Below, one piece after another: positions 9,009 through 17,857 of a stretch of DNA of 64,000 nucleotides. The position numbers and the translations under genes are program-made. The DNA is taken from the NCBI GenBank assembly GCA_012960535.1, contig DUBB01000043.1:74497-138496 (forward strand), written 5' to 3'. The notes under the pieces are model-generated. The model worked only from the letters and a program-made list of their open reading frames with translations, ran no database searches and was not told where the DNA came from. How positions within the stretch are numbered: position 1 is the first letter of the stretch; every line of letters begins with the position of its first letter. The DNA comes from Gammaproteobacteria bacterium (GTDB lineage Bacteria; Pseudomonadota; Gammaproteobacteria; Pseudomonadales; Azotimanducaceae).

Positions 9009-10190
9009 TTAATCGGGTAGCCCAAGTACTCGCTTGGCAATAATATTGAGCTGGACCTCCGAGGTGCCACCTTCAATAGAATTTGCCTTGGTTCTCAACC
9101 AGGCACGGGTCGCTTCTAGTTCCTTCTCCTCAAACCCTTCACCCTGCCACCCAAGCATCTGCACCCCCATGGCCTTGAGTAACAGCTCTGAGCGGCTTTT
9201 ATTCTGTTCGGTACCATAGAGTTTAAACATTGAAGATACAAAGCTGGGTGCCTTGGTCGATCTGGATTCTTCCAGATTACGGCGCACCGCCAATCCGAAA
9301 CAGCGATCATTCATACCATGCTGGATAACTTCATCTCTGAGTTGAGGCTGTGCTAACTTCCCATCTGAGACACCCACATACTGACGGGCTACTTCTACCA
9401 GGTTTGATCTGCCAGCACCGCCACCCTGGCCACCACCAATCATGGTTCTTTCATACTGAAGCAGTCGTTTAGCGACAGTCCAGCCATCGTTGACCTGGCC
9501 TACCACGTTCTTCCTTAAGGCCCTTGCATCCTGGAAGTAGGTTTCGCAAAAGGGTGATAACCCACTGATCAATTTAATCGGCCTGACGGATACGCCAGGC
9601 TGGTCCATATCAAACAATAGGAAGGTAATACCATTGTGTTTCGGTGCCTTTGGGTCCGTTCTCACCAAACAAAAAATCCAGTCGGCTCGATCAGCCCCGG
9701 AAGTCCAGACCTTCTGACCGTTAATTATATATTCATCACCATCGACAACCGCCCTGGTTTGCAGGCTGGCCAGATCTGAGCCGGAATTAGGTTCGCTGTA
9801 CCCCTGGCACCACCAGATTTCACCTGTTGCAATTCTTGGCAGATGTTCGGCTTTCTGCTCTTCTGTTCCATATTCGAGAAGAGCCGGTCCTATCATTGAA
9901 AGCCCCATTCCGACCAGCGGGGTTCTTACCTTCAATCTGCTCATCTCTTCTCTTAATACCTGTGCCTGCCTCGCATCCAAGCCTGCCCCGCCATACTGTT
10001 TAGGCCATGTTGGCGCGGTATAGCCCTTTTCGGCGCAACGTTGCATCCATAGCTGCGTGTCCGGGTTTTTATACCTGGCACGTTTTCCACCGCCAGGATA
10101 TTCATCCCCCGGCATTGCAGTGCGCATTGACTCGGGACACTGACTTGCCAGCCAGTCCCTGGTTTCCTTTCTAAAGACGTCTAAATCCAT
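9009..10190 (-). CDS. Acyl-CoA dehydrogenase
   Basis: 393 residues, normal for the FAD-dependent acyl-CoA dehydrogenase family that introduces a 2,3 double bond in acyl-CoA thioesters. Visible family blocks are WCQGYSEPNSGSDLASLQT (FAD and substrate-binding beta region), VNGQKVWTS-like YIINGQKVWTSGA, and the C-terminal SIEGGTSEVQLNIIAKRVLG. The 'N-terminal short' type with QYGGAGLDARQAQVLREEM is common among ACADs acting on sterol side chains or unusual acyl chains. GGGGGAA-like AGGGGG lies before the ATG. It is the first gene of a possible unit with the downstream alpha/beta hydrolase. Confidence 0.92.
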   Translation of the reverse strand: MDLDVFRKETRDWLASQCPESMRTAMPGDEYPGGGKRARYKNPDTQLWMQRCAEKGYTAPTWPKQYGGAGLDARQAQVLREEMSRLKVRTPLVGMGLSMIGPALLEYGTEEQKAEHLPRIATGEIWWCQGYSEPNSGSDLASLQTRAVVDGDEYIINGQKVWTSGADRADWIFCLVRTDPKAPKHNGITFLLFDMDQPGVSVRPIKLISGLSPFCETYFQDARALRKNVVGQVNDGWTVAKRLLQYERTMIGGGQGGGAGRSNLVEVARQYVGVSDGKLAQPQLRDEVIQHGMNDRCFGLAVRRNLEESRSTKAPSFVSSMFKLYGTEQNKSRSELLLKAMGVQMLGWQGEGFEEKELEATRAWLRTKANSIEGGTSEVQLNIIAKRVLGLPD

Positions 10191-10220
10191 AATTCCCCCT
10201 ACTCGAGACTGGTGTAAAAA

Positions 10221-11321
10221 TTATCTGATTGGCCTCAGTTGAAACCAGGTAATCTCTGCTCTGGTTCCCAATCTTAAAACAGGACCCCAGGTCCCCGTTC
10301 CCTGAGAGACATACAAGTGAGCTCCATGATAACTGAACAATCCCTTAACCTGCTCAAATACCCTGGCAACCAGTAAATTGAACGGAAATATCTGGCCATT
10401 ATGCGTATGCCCACTGAGCATTAACTGTACCCCAGCACGCCCTGCAGGGACTAAACCCTGCGGTCTATGGTAAAGAAGGAGCGTAAATGCGTTCGAATTT
10501 ATTTCTATTTTTTCTAGTTGTTTTTCAACCTGATAGGGATCATCCTTATCATCAATACCTACGATCTGGACATCATCCCGAAACCAGGCTGTTGCGTTAC
10601 GTAGCGACTGTACCCCCACCCTTTCTAGTTTTAATAAAATATCTTCCAGGTCTTCATACCGCTCGTGGTTACCTATGACAAAATAAATTGGCATTGTTAA
10701 TCCGGAAAAACAGGCCAGCACTTGTTGTTGTACATTTTTCTGATCAATAAGATCCCCTGTAATGCACAGGATCTGAGGGTTCAAATCGACGATCCGGGCG
10801 ACTATGCGCTCCAAAAAGGCCTGACTTCTTGAACCAATATGAACGTCCGTAATCTGTACCAGGCTGAGTGGTTCCTGCAATTCTGGATATTCCAGCTCAA
10901 TCCTGTGGATGAAAGGAACAACAGCTGCAAAAAGACCTGCTCCCCCTCCTATGGCAACAACCCAGGTGACTACCCACGCAGCACTATTGGCCGACAGCAG
11001 ATCAAACCAAACAAGCCCCTCAGCCATAACCGTAGCAAGAACCAGAATTGGACTGACACCAAGCATAAAGTCCAGGCTCTGTCTGACTAATCTGGACAGG
11101 CCCGTGTTCGGATTACGCAATAGACCTCTTGCAACTACCTGACTACTGGTCACCACGACCAGCACCACAGCCCAGATGAAGACCGGTAACTCAAGCCAGA
11201 ATGAGATCCGCAGCACAGGATAAACAAACAACACCAGATGTAGGACCAGTCCGATCAGAGCGATCTTTATCCATGGTCGCGACCTGCCGGCTTGCCTGGG
11301 AGCTTCTGCTGATCTTGTCAT
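10221..11321 (-). CDS. Membrane-anchored metallophosphoesterase (YkuE/YaeI-like)
   Basis: 366 residues. Residues ~18-150 contain four hydrophobic segments. The catalytic domain follows: ITDVHIG, GDLID, GNHE and SGHTHNGQ are the metal-binding blocks of the calcineurin-like phosphatases. The last block with NGQIFPF is typical of the YkuE/YaeI group, where some members cleave lipid-linked diphosphates such as UDP-diacylglucosamine. The location of the domain on the cytoplasmic or periplasmic side is not clear. It lies 30 bases upstream of the acyl-CoA dehydrogenase on the same strand. Confidence 0.85.
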   Translation of the reverse strand: MTRSAEAPRQAGRSRPWIKIALIGLVLHLVLFVYPVLRISFWLELPVFIWAVVLVVVTSSQVVARGLLRNPNTGLSRLVRQSLDFMLGVSPILVLATVMAEGLVWFDLLSANSAAWVVTWVVAIGGGAGLFAAVVPFIHRIELEYPELQEPLSLVQITDVHIGSRSQAFLERIVARIVDLNPQILCITGDLIDQKNVQQQVLACFSGLTMPIYFVIGNHERYEDLEDILLKLERVGVQSLRNATAWFRDDVQIVGIDDKDDPYQVEKQLEKIEINSNAFTLLLYHRPQGLVPAGRAGVQLMLSGHTHNGQIFPFNLLVARVFEQVKGLFSYHGAHLYVSQGTGTWGPVLRLGTRAEITWFQLRPIR

Positions 11322-11357
11322 TATTGGTGTATCACCCCATGCACTCAGCCCCAGGAG

Positions 11358-12491
11358 CTAAGCTTGCCTCCACCAGGCCACACCTTGTTCATCTTCTTCT
11401 ACAACCAGGAGTCTTCTGCCCTGAGCACAGTGAAGGTGCGCGATCGCCTCGCCTGTAGCGGGGAAATAACTCATATCTGTAATTTCGCTCTTAAACAGAG
11501 CGCCAAAAACGTCCACTGCTCGCTTAGGTTCGGCGCAGAGATCATAAAGCCTTTCGATCGCCACTTCATGCCAGTCGATCAAGGCGGTGAGTCTTTCATG
11601 AAGCCCTTCGAATATATCCTGATGAGCCGGCAATACCAACAGATTCGGCGGAAGCAGTTCCCTAAACCTTATACTCGATGCGATCCAGTCTCGAAGCGGG
11701 TTAGCCAGCGGCTCGGACGGTTGGACACTGACATTAGGCGTTATCCTCGGAAGAATCTGATCACCAGCCAGAATAATTTTCAGTTCTGGACAGTAAAGGC
11801 AAACGTGTTCTGGCGCGTGGCCATGACCGATCACTGCTCGCCATTCCTTGCCATTTATATCAATATACTCTCCATCCTGAATTCTTCTGTAACCCGCTGG
11901 TAAAGGTGAAATACTGGCACCGAACTGACCAAACCTCTGCCGATAACGAGTCAACCTCGAATCATCAAAGCCAGCTCGTTTGTAGAAACGAATGGCATCT
12001 TCAGGAACATCTGTTGGCCGGTCAGCCGCCATCACTTTACACATATAGAAGTCGCTTCTGCTCATCCACAGGGGACAATCAAATTTAGACGCTATCCAGC
12101 CTGCATTGCCCGTATGATCTGTATGCAGGTGAGTTGCTATCACCCGTGTTACAGGCTTGCCGTCTAGATATTTATCGAAAATTGCGTTCCAGCATGCCTT
12201 TGCCTGATCGGTATGCAAACCAGTATCAACTATCGTCCAACCATCATAATCCTGAAGTAACCAGACATTAATATGATTTAACCGTCCCCATAGCGGCAAC
12301 CTTGCCCAGAAAACACCTTCAGCAACTCTGGTGATCTCGCCCTCAGCGGGGCACTGGTCAACAAAACGATAAACCAGAGGGTCATACCCTCTTTTCGACT
12401 TCACACGACTACTATTTTTGCTCACTTCATTCACCATCTCTGCCAAGGTCCTTTGAGGCTTGCTCATCCTTTCATTAAGATTTTCTATCAC
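11358..12491 (-). CDS. MBL-fold metallo-hydrolase
   Basis: 377 residues. The zinc-binding motif THLHTDH is intact (His121, His123, Asp125, His126), with further ligands in GHGHAPEHVCL and LAGDQIL. The C-terminal ~90 residues are helical, as in glyoxalase II-like or LACTB2-like enzymes. It should hydrolyse a thioester, lactone or phosphoester; many relatives sit beside acyl-CoA genes, as here. The listed start is a GTG at 12491; an ATG at 12467 directly follows AAAGG and an ATG at 12434 is also possible, so the N-terminus is uncertain. It is the most upstream gene of the minus-strand run 12.5-8.1 kb. Confidence 0.82.
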   Translation of the reverse strand: MIENLNERMSKPQRTLAEMVNEVSKNSSRVKSKRGYDPLVYRFVDQCPAEGEITRVAEGVFWARLPLWGRLNHINVWLLQDYDGWTIVDTGLHTDQAKACWNAIFDKYLDGKPVTRVIATHLHTDHTGNAGWIASKFDCPLWMSRSDFYMCKVMAADRPTDVPEDAIRFYKRAGFDDSRLTRYRQRFGQFGASISPLPAGYRRIQDGEYIDINGKEWRAVIGHGHAPEHVCLYCPELKIILAGDQILPRITPNVSVQPSEPLANPLRDWIASSIRFRELLPPNLLVLPAHQDIFEGLHERLTALIDWHEVAIERLYDLCAEPKRAVDVFGALFKSEITDMSYFPATGEAIAHLHCAQGRRLLVVEEDEQGVAWWRQA

Positions 12492-13147
12492 CCATTCGTT
12501 ACACTCTTAGAAAATCAGCTCTATGATCCTACTACGCGACCCCATTTCGCGACCCCATTGAAGATCACTTGAGCATAGATCACTCTGCCTTTGGGTAACT
12601 GAGATCAACAACTTCTAATACGCAGGTTAACTACCATTAACCACCCTCATGCTCTGCATATATTAACGCTACAACGCATGTAACCGGTGATAACCAGAAG
12701 TCATCATCGAGGCGCTCATGGTTGACCAAACTCATTATTAAAAACTCATTATTAAAAGAACTAATCGTTACCGATGCCGGTCGCAAAAATATCGCTGCCT
12801 ACGGCCCTGGTAAAAAGCCCTAATAAAAGGGTGAATAGTCGCCTATGGCTGTATTAAAAGAACGAATAGTCGCCCAAGACTAAATCAATAGAGCCAATCA
12901 TTACTTATGACTATATGACTGTATGCTTGTATGACTGTATCCAGTTAACTGATAGTTAGCTATAACCGTACGCACCCGGTATTAAACATATTACCTTTTA
13001 AAGGGGCCAGATTTTATAATAAACAAATATTATAATCACCAACTTCTATGCGCATGCTACTTCATCATAAGGTTAGATAATATCACTATTGGCAACCACT
13101 CCCCCTCTGCGGGCCCTGTTTTTTCCTTTCCCCATGCTCAAAGAGCC
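12492..13147. repeat. Non-coding AT-rich gap with degenerate short direct repeats
   Basis: No credible gene. A 14-bp unit beginning CTCATTATTAAAA is duplicated in tandem at 12731-12744 and 12745-12758. ATTAAAAGAAC occurs at 12751-12761 and 12853-12863, in the second case followed by GAATAGTCGCC, which also occurs at 12833-12843. ATGACTGTAT occurs at 12915-12924 and 12931-12940. These look like remnants of a repeat family or slippage products. The gap separates the minus-strand MBL gene from the plus-strand MFS gene, so it must also contain their promoters, but I cannot place one with confidence. Confidence 0.6.
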
Positions 13148-14326
13148 TTGCTTACCTGCCTGGTTATTGTTGGCATGGGGTTCTCTGTATTATTCCCTCT
13201 GCTGGCACCAATCGGCCGAGAAATGGCATTATCTGAATTTCAGATTACCAGCATTATAGGCTGTTCCGCGCTAACGGTGTTTCTGGCATCGCCTTTCTGG
13301 GGAAGAGTCAGCGACCGCTGGGGCCGAAAACGAGTACTCCTCATAGGGTTATTCGGTTTCTCTGCCGGTACCTTCGTCTTCAACTGGGTACTCAGTCTTG
13401 GACTAAATGGTTTATTGACAGGTTCCTCTTTATATATCGCCTTGCTTGTTACCCGGATTCTGCACGCTGCAGTCATGTCAGCGACGATGCCTGCAGCCAC
13501 CGCCTATATGGCTGATATAACGACAACTGCAACAAGAATCAAAGGCATGGGCGCTACTGGAGCAGCCAACAATCTTGGCGCAATTCTGGGGCCTGCCATC
13601 AGTGGCCTAGCCGTTTTCTCGTTGTTAATGCCGCTCTGGCTCATGGCTGTTATCGCTTTTTTCAATGGCTTGTTTGTCTGGCGCTACCTGCCAGAATCTC
13701 CTAACCCGATAAAACCAAAAAGTGAACTGCCTACTCCCGTACGCTATAGCGACCCGCGCATCTTGCCCTTTATAGTGGTAGGCGTCTTCATGTTTATGGG
13801 TTTTGCGCTGGTTCAACAGACAATGGGGTTTCGCTTTCAGGATGCCCTGGGATTGTCCGCTAGCGAAACGGCGAAAACTCTCGGCATTGCCATGATGTTT
13901 TCAGCAGCTGCTTCTCTATTTGCCCAGGGCTTTATCGTTCAACGACTCAATGTACAACCCTTTTTTCTTCTCAAGCTTGCTATACCTCTACTGGTAATCG
14001 CCTTCTTGCTCATGGCCATCTTCGAGACCCGAGCCTGGCTAACGATCGCAATGATCATACAGGGTTTTGCTATGGGACTGGCAGGCCCAGGCTTTATGGC
14101 TGGTGCTTCGCTGGCAGTAAAAAACACCGAGCAAGGCTCGGTGGCCGGTGTGGCAGCATCGTGCGGACCACTTGGATTTACCTTTGGCCCCTTACTCGGT
14201 GGGGTACTCTACCAAATAAACCCGATATTACCCTATTCGTGCGCTGCCACGATCTACATTTTCCTGTTTGCATCAATGCAGTGGCTGGGAGCAAAGGTAG
14301 ACAAAAACGAGACCAAAACCAACTGA
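13148..14326 (+). CDS. MFS transporter (drug:H+ antiporter-1 type)
   Basis: 392 residues with about 12 membrane segments. The loop 2-3 signature WGRVSDRWGRKRVLLIGL is the classic MFS motif A, and GANNLGAILGPAISG-like sequence in segment 5 (AANNLGAILGPAISG) is the antiporter motif C, so export of a small compound is likely. The start is a problem: the first codon that fits is TTG at 13148, just before the first membrane helix, with no ribosome site. The frame stays open upstream to about 13052 but offers no ATG, GTG or TTG, only ATT at 13088. A true start could be rare, or the 5' end could be damaged. Confidence 0.8.
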   Translation: MLTCLVIVGMGFSVLFPLLAPIGREMALSEFQITSIIGCSALTVFLASPFWGRVSDRWGRKRVLLIGLFGFSAGTFVFNWVLSLGLNGLLTGSSLYIALLVTRILHAAVMSATMPAATAYMADITTTATRIKGMGATGAANNLGAILGPAISGLAVFSLLMPLWLMAVIAFFNGLFVWRYLPESPNPIKPKSELPTPVRYSDPRILPFIVVGVFMFMGFALVQQTMGFRFQDALGLSASETAKTLGIAMMFSAAASLFAQGFIVQRLNVQPFFLLKLAIPLLVIAFLLMAIFETRAWLTIAMIIQGFAMGLAGPGFMAGASLAVKNTEQGSVAGVAASCGPLGFTFGPLLGGVLYQINPILPYSCAATIYIFLFASMQWLGAKVDKNETKTN

Positions 14327-14393
14327 TACGGCCCCAGGCAGGGATTAATCAAAAGACGACTGGGTACACACCATATAGCGTTTTACCCAGGTG

Positions 14394-14669
14394 ATGATGT
14401 ATTCTTGTGTTATGAATGACATCTCTCGCGTCGAGACTTATAAAAGCCTGGCCAACCAGACGGAATTAGCGCTTTTCCAGATCAATTCCGATCAGCAATT
14501 GACCTTTACCAACCAACACTTCGAGCACCTTCTTGACTGGGGCTAAGGCGCGCTTGAAGGCCATTTAGTCTATGAATTGGCCTACCCTGATCACAAAGAT
14601 CCGGCAGCGCTATTAACGGCATCAGCAATAAATAAATTGCGCCAAACAACGGAAAAACTAAAGCAGTAA
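14394..14669 (+). pseudogene. PAS-domain remnant interrupted by one in-frame TAA
   Basis: From the ATG at 14394 the frame reads 50 codons to a TAA at 14544-14546, then continues in the same frame for 40 more sense codons to a TAA at 14667. The first half has ALFQINSDQQLTFTNQHFEH followed by LLDWG, and the second starts GALEGHLVYELAYPDHKD. Together they match the usual PAS core ('lfxid..g.itf.N.afe.llGw..eel.G....el.hpdd'). Only the PAS piece remains; no output domain follows. The simplest reading is a decaying signalling gene. A second ATG at 14412 would also serve. Stop readthrough is a weaker possibility. Confidence 0.6.
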
Positions 14670-14747
14670 CCTGGCGACAACCTGGCAGCTAAAACAATGC
14701 TATTAACAGTTATCGAAACCTAATAATTCAAAAAAGAAAATCCAATT

Positions 14748-17234
14748 ATGTCTTTTAAAATTCTGAGTCTTATCGCTATAGCAGTTATCTCAAACTATTA
14801 CGCGGACACCACTTCAGCCGAGGTGGGGAGCGGCGCTGTTAAGTTCGCCCAACTCGAGCAGACGCTACCAACTCCCACCGTTTACAGGACAGCGTCCGGC
14901 TCACCTGGACCGCTTTACTGGCAACAACAGGCAGACTACAAAATAAATGTCTTTCTCGACCCTGAACAGCGATCAATAAAAGGTTCGGAAACGATCGTCT
15001 ATACCAATAATTCTCCCCATCATCTTAACTATATCTGGTTGCAGTTAGATCAGAACCGATTCAAGAAAAATTCCCTGGAAAATCGCTCTATAACGGAATC
15101 GGGTAAAGATCGCCTCAGCTTTGACAGATTGCGTAAAATGCAATCAATGTCGGACCGAAGTCATGGCTTCAAACTGACTGCTGTGACCGACCAAAATAAT
15201 AAAGCGCTCAGTTATACCATCGTCGATACCATGATGCGCCTGGACCTGCCTGAACCCTTAATCAAGGGGAAACGTACCCACATCAACATCAACTGGGAAT
15301 TCAATATCATCGAAGAGGCTGCTCTCGGCGGAAGAAGCGGTTATGAGCAATTTGACACCAACAAAACACAGATATTTTTTCTGGCACAGTGGTATCCGAG
15401 GCTTGCTGCCTACACGGATTATGCCGGGTGGCAGCACAAGGCTTTTCTCGGCAGAGGCGAATTTACCCTGGAATTCGGGAATTTCGATGTCAGTATCACC
15501 GTTCCAGACAATCATGTCGTATCCGCAACCGGACGCCTGACCAACCCTAAAGAAGTATTATCGGCAGACCAGAGAAAGCGCTTTGCCGCAATATCTGCTG
15601 ACCAACCCAGCTTCATCATAACGCCGGAGGAAGCACGGATAAATGAATCATTAGAATCTTCCGGTAGCAAGACCTGGAGATTCAAGGCTGAGCGCGTAAG
15701 AGATTTTGCCTGGGCATCATCTACTAAATTTATCTGGGATGCGATGCTACATCTTCAACCAGGCGCAAAATTCGACAAGGTTCTGGCAATGTCCTTTTAT
15801 CCAAATGAGGCGCAACCGATCTGGTCACGTTACTCCACCCACGCTGTGGCCCATACTATGGACGTATACTCGCGATTTTCCTTCGACTACCCTTACCCCA
15901 CCGCCCAGAGCGTCAACACCTGGGAAAGTGGCGGCATGGAATATCCCATGATCACTTTTAATGGCTATCGACCCGCCAAGCCAGAAGACAAAATATCAAT
16001 CGACGGATCAGACCCGGAGGAAACAGAAAGTACCGAGGAACTCGAACAGGAGATCGGCGAGATAACCTATTCAAGAAGAACCAAGTATGGATTAATTGGC
16101 GTCATCATTCATGAAATTGGCCACTTTTACTTTCCCATGATCGTAAATTCGGATGAAAGGCAATGGACCTGGATGGACGAAGGGTTAAATACCTTCCTTG
16201 AATACGTTGCCGAACTCGAATGGGAGGAGAATTTCCCTGCTTTCAACCGCGATCAGACAAATGTGCTTGACTACATCCCGGAATACATGACGTCAACCCG
16301 TCAAGTACCGATCATGACTCAATCTGACTCCATTTTGCAATTTGGTCCGAATGCGTACAGTAAACCGGCCGCAGCCCTCACCGTCCTCAGAGAAACCATC
16401 ATGGGTAGAGAACTGTTCGATTTTGCTTTTCGGGAGTACTCAAATCGCTGGAAGTTCAAACGCCCGACCCCGGCCGATTTTTTTCGAACCATGGAAGACG
16501 CCTCTGGCATTGATCTAGACTGGTTCTGGCGGGGCTGGTTCTATACAACGGAACATGTTGATCTGGGCATCAGTCAAATACGGACTTATCGGATCAAGAC
16601 AAACGATCCTGACAAGGACTTTGCGCTTAATAGAACCAAGAAAGCCGGAGATGAACCCGCACCCATTAGCGAGCAACGCAATCGAGAGCAGGGCATAATT
16701 CCCCGTGCAGAGCGCTTTCCTGAACTACGGGATTTCTACAACGACAATGACCCGCACACGGTCACCAACAAAGATAGAAATCAGTACAGCAAATTTCTGG
16801 ACAACCTGGAGGATTGGGAAAGCCAAGCCTTTAATCGTGTGCTCAGGGAAGACCCCTACCTCTATTTTATCGATTTCAAGAATACAGGTGGTCTCATATC
16901 ACCCATCCCTCTGAGTATTTACTATGCTGATGGCAGCAAGAAAGAAAGCATGCTGCCGGCCGAGATCTGGCGAAGAGATGCCGATGAGGTCACTTTCCTC
17001 ATGGTTGAAGATAAACCCATTGACGCCATTGCAATCGATGAAAAGCATCAGATCGGAGATGCCGACTTCGACAACAATCGCTATCCACCTGAGATCAAAC
17101 CTTCTCGACTAAGCGTTTATAAAGGTAAAAATAAAAAGAAAAATCTGATGGCCGACATGTTGGTCAAATTGAAATCGAAAAGGAAAGATGGTGAAGATCA
17201 ATCCGATTCCGTACCACTGGATAACGGAAATTAA
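14748..17234 (+). CDS. Exported M1-family (gluzincin) metallopeptidase
   Basis: 828 residues with an N-terminal signal segment (to about residue 24). The zinc site is exact: HEIGH at residues 455-459 and the third ligand Glu478 in WMDEGLNTF, giving HExxH-x18-E as in M1 aminopeptidases. A GGMEYPMI segment upstream corresponds to the GxMEN substrate-binding motif, with Tyr in place of Asn. The C-terminal ~250 residues lie beyond the peptidase core and end in a Lys-rich tail (KGKNKKKNL). It is probably a periplasmic or outer-surface peptidase. The DUF6702 gene begins 42 bases downstream; such pairs recur, so a shared role is likely. No good ribosome site is visible. Confidence 0.85.
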   Translation: MSFKILSLIAIAVISNYYADTTSAEVGSGAVKFAQLEQTLPTPTVYRTASGSPGPLYWQQQADYKINVFLDPEQRSIKGSETIVYTNNSPHHLNYIWLQLDQNRFKKNSLENRSITESGKDRLSFDRLRKMQSMSDRSHGFKLTAVTDQNNKALSYTIVDTMMRLDLPEPLIKGKRTHININWEFNIIEEAALGGRSGYEQFDTNKTQIFFLAQWYPRLAAYTDYAGWQHKAFLGRGEFTLEFGNFDVSITVPDNHVVSATGRLTNPKEVLSADQRKRFAAISADQPSFIITPEEARINESLESSGSKTWRFKAERVRDFAWASSTKFIWDAMLHLQPGAKFDKVLAMSFYPNEAQPIWSRYSTHAVAHTMDVYSRFSFDYPYPTAQSVNTWESGGMEYPMITFNGYRPAKPEDKISIDGSDPEETESTEELEQEIGEITYSRRTKYGLIGVIIHEIGHFYFPMIVNSDERQWTWMDEGLNTFLEYVAELEWEENFPAFNRDQTNVLDYIPEYMTSTRQVPIMTQSDSILQFGPNAYSKPAAALTVLRETIMGRELFDFAFREYSNRWKFKRPTPADFFRTMEDASGIDLDWFWRGWFYTTEHVDLGISQIRTYRIKTNDPDKDFALNRTKKAGDEPAPISEQRNREQGIIPRAERFPELRDFYNDNDPHTVTNKDRNQYSKFLDNLEDWESQAFNRVLREDPYLYFIDFKNTGGLISPIPLSIYYADGSKKESMLPAEIWRRDADEVTFLMVEDKPIDAIAIDEKHQIGDADFDNNRYPPEIKPSRLSVYKGKNKKKNLMADMLVKLKSKRKDGEDQSDSVPLDNGN

Positions 17235-17276
17235 AGATGCAAATCCTAGATAGCATCTCGGAACTCGGCTATTCAT

Positions 17277-17774
17277 ATGCGTAACTCATACTTGCTGGCC
17301 ATGAATTGGCTGGCGCTCACTTTATGTTTTAGCTCTATGCAGGCTACGGCGCACCGGCAGCACCATATGTGGACCACAATCGTCCAGGCCGATGCCCGGG
17401 GCCTGATCGAAATCAGCCATCGAATCCATGCTAAAGACGCCTTGCAAGTACTTCAAAATTTAGGTGTTGTCAGACCTGAATTAACATCAATAAAGGAACT
17501 TGCGCAACTGGCACTGTATCTGGAATCGACTTTTACCGTCACTGACCCCAGTGGACAGCTAACCCTGCCTCAACTGATCGGATCCGAGTTAGAAGGTAAC
17601 TTTGTTTTTATCTATCAAGAACTGGTTAGCAATCTTAAGCCCAATGAATACAGCTACCAATCTTCCGGCTTGATGGAAGTGCACAGTGATCAGGTCAATT
17701 ACGTCCAGATCCACCTGCACAACAGCATACAGACGCTGGAATTCCGGGCCACACGCACGCCGACTGCGTTATAG
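17277..17774 (+). CDS. DUF6702-like exported protein
   Basis: 165 residues. A signal peptide covers the first ~25 residues (ending MQATA). The mature protein begins HRQHHMWTTIVQADARG and continues IEISHRIHAKDA, which resembles the DUF6702 family ('HP.h.s.tei.y...sleis.rif.dD.'). The rest is predicted beta-rich. Function is unknown; members often accompany exported metallopeptidases, as here with the M1 gene 42 bases upstream. The start could also be the ATG at 17301, which gives a shorter signal peptide. Confidence 0.65.
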   Translation: MRNSYLLAMNWLALTLCFSSMQATAHRQHHMWTTIVQADARGLIEISHRIHAKDALQVLQNLGVVRPELTSIKELAQLALYLESTFTVTDPSGQLTLPQLIGSELEGNFVFIYQELVSNLKPNEYSYQSSGLMEVHSDQVNYVQIHLHNSIQTLEFRATRTPTAL

Positions 17775-17857
17775 CCCAACTTGGGCAAGCGTACCTGTTG
17801 CTGGCCTGCCTTCATTCGGGTTATCGTGTAATTGCAATGGTTACGCTATGACCCAAT

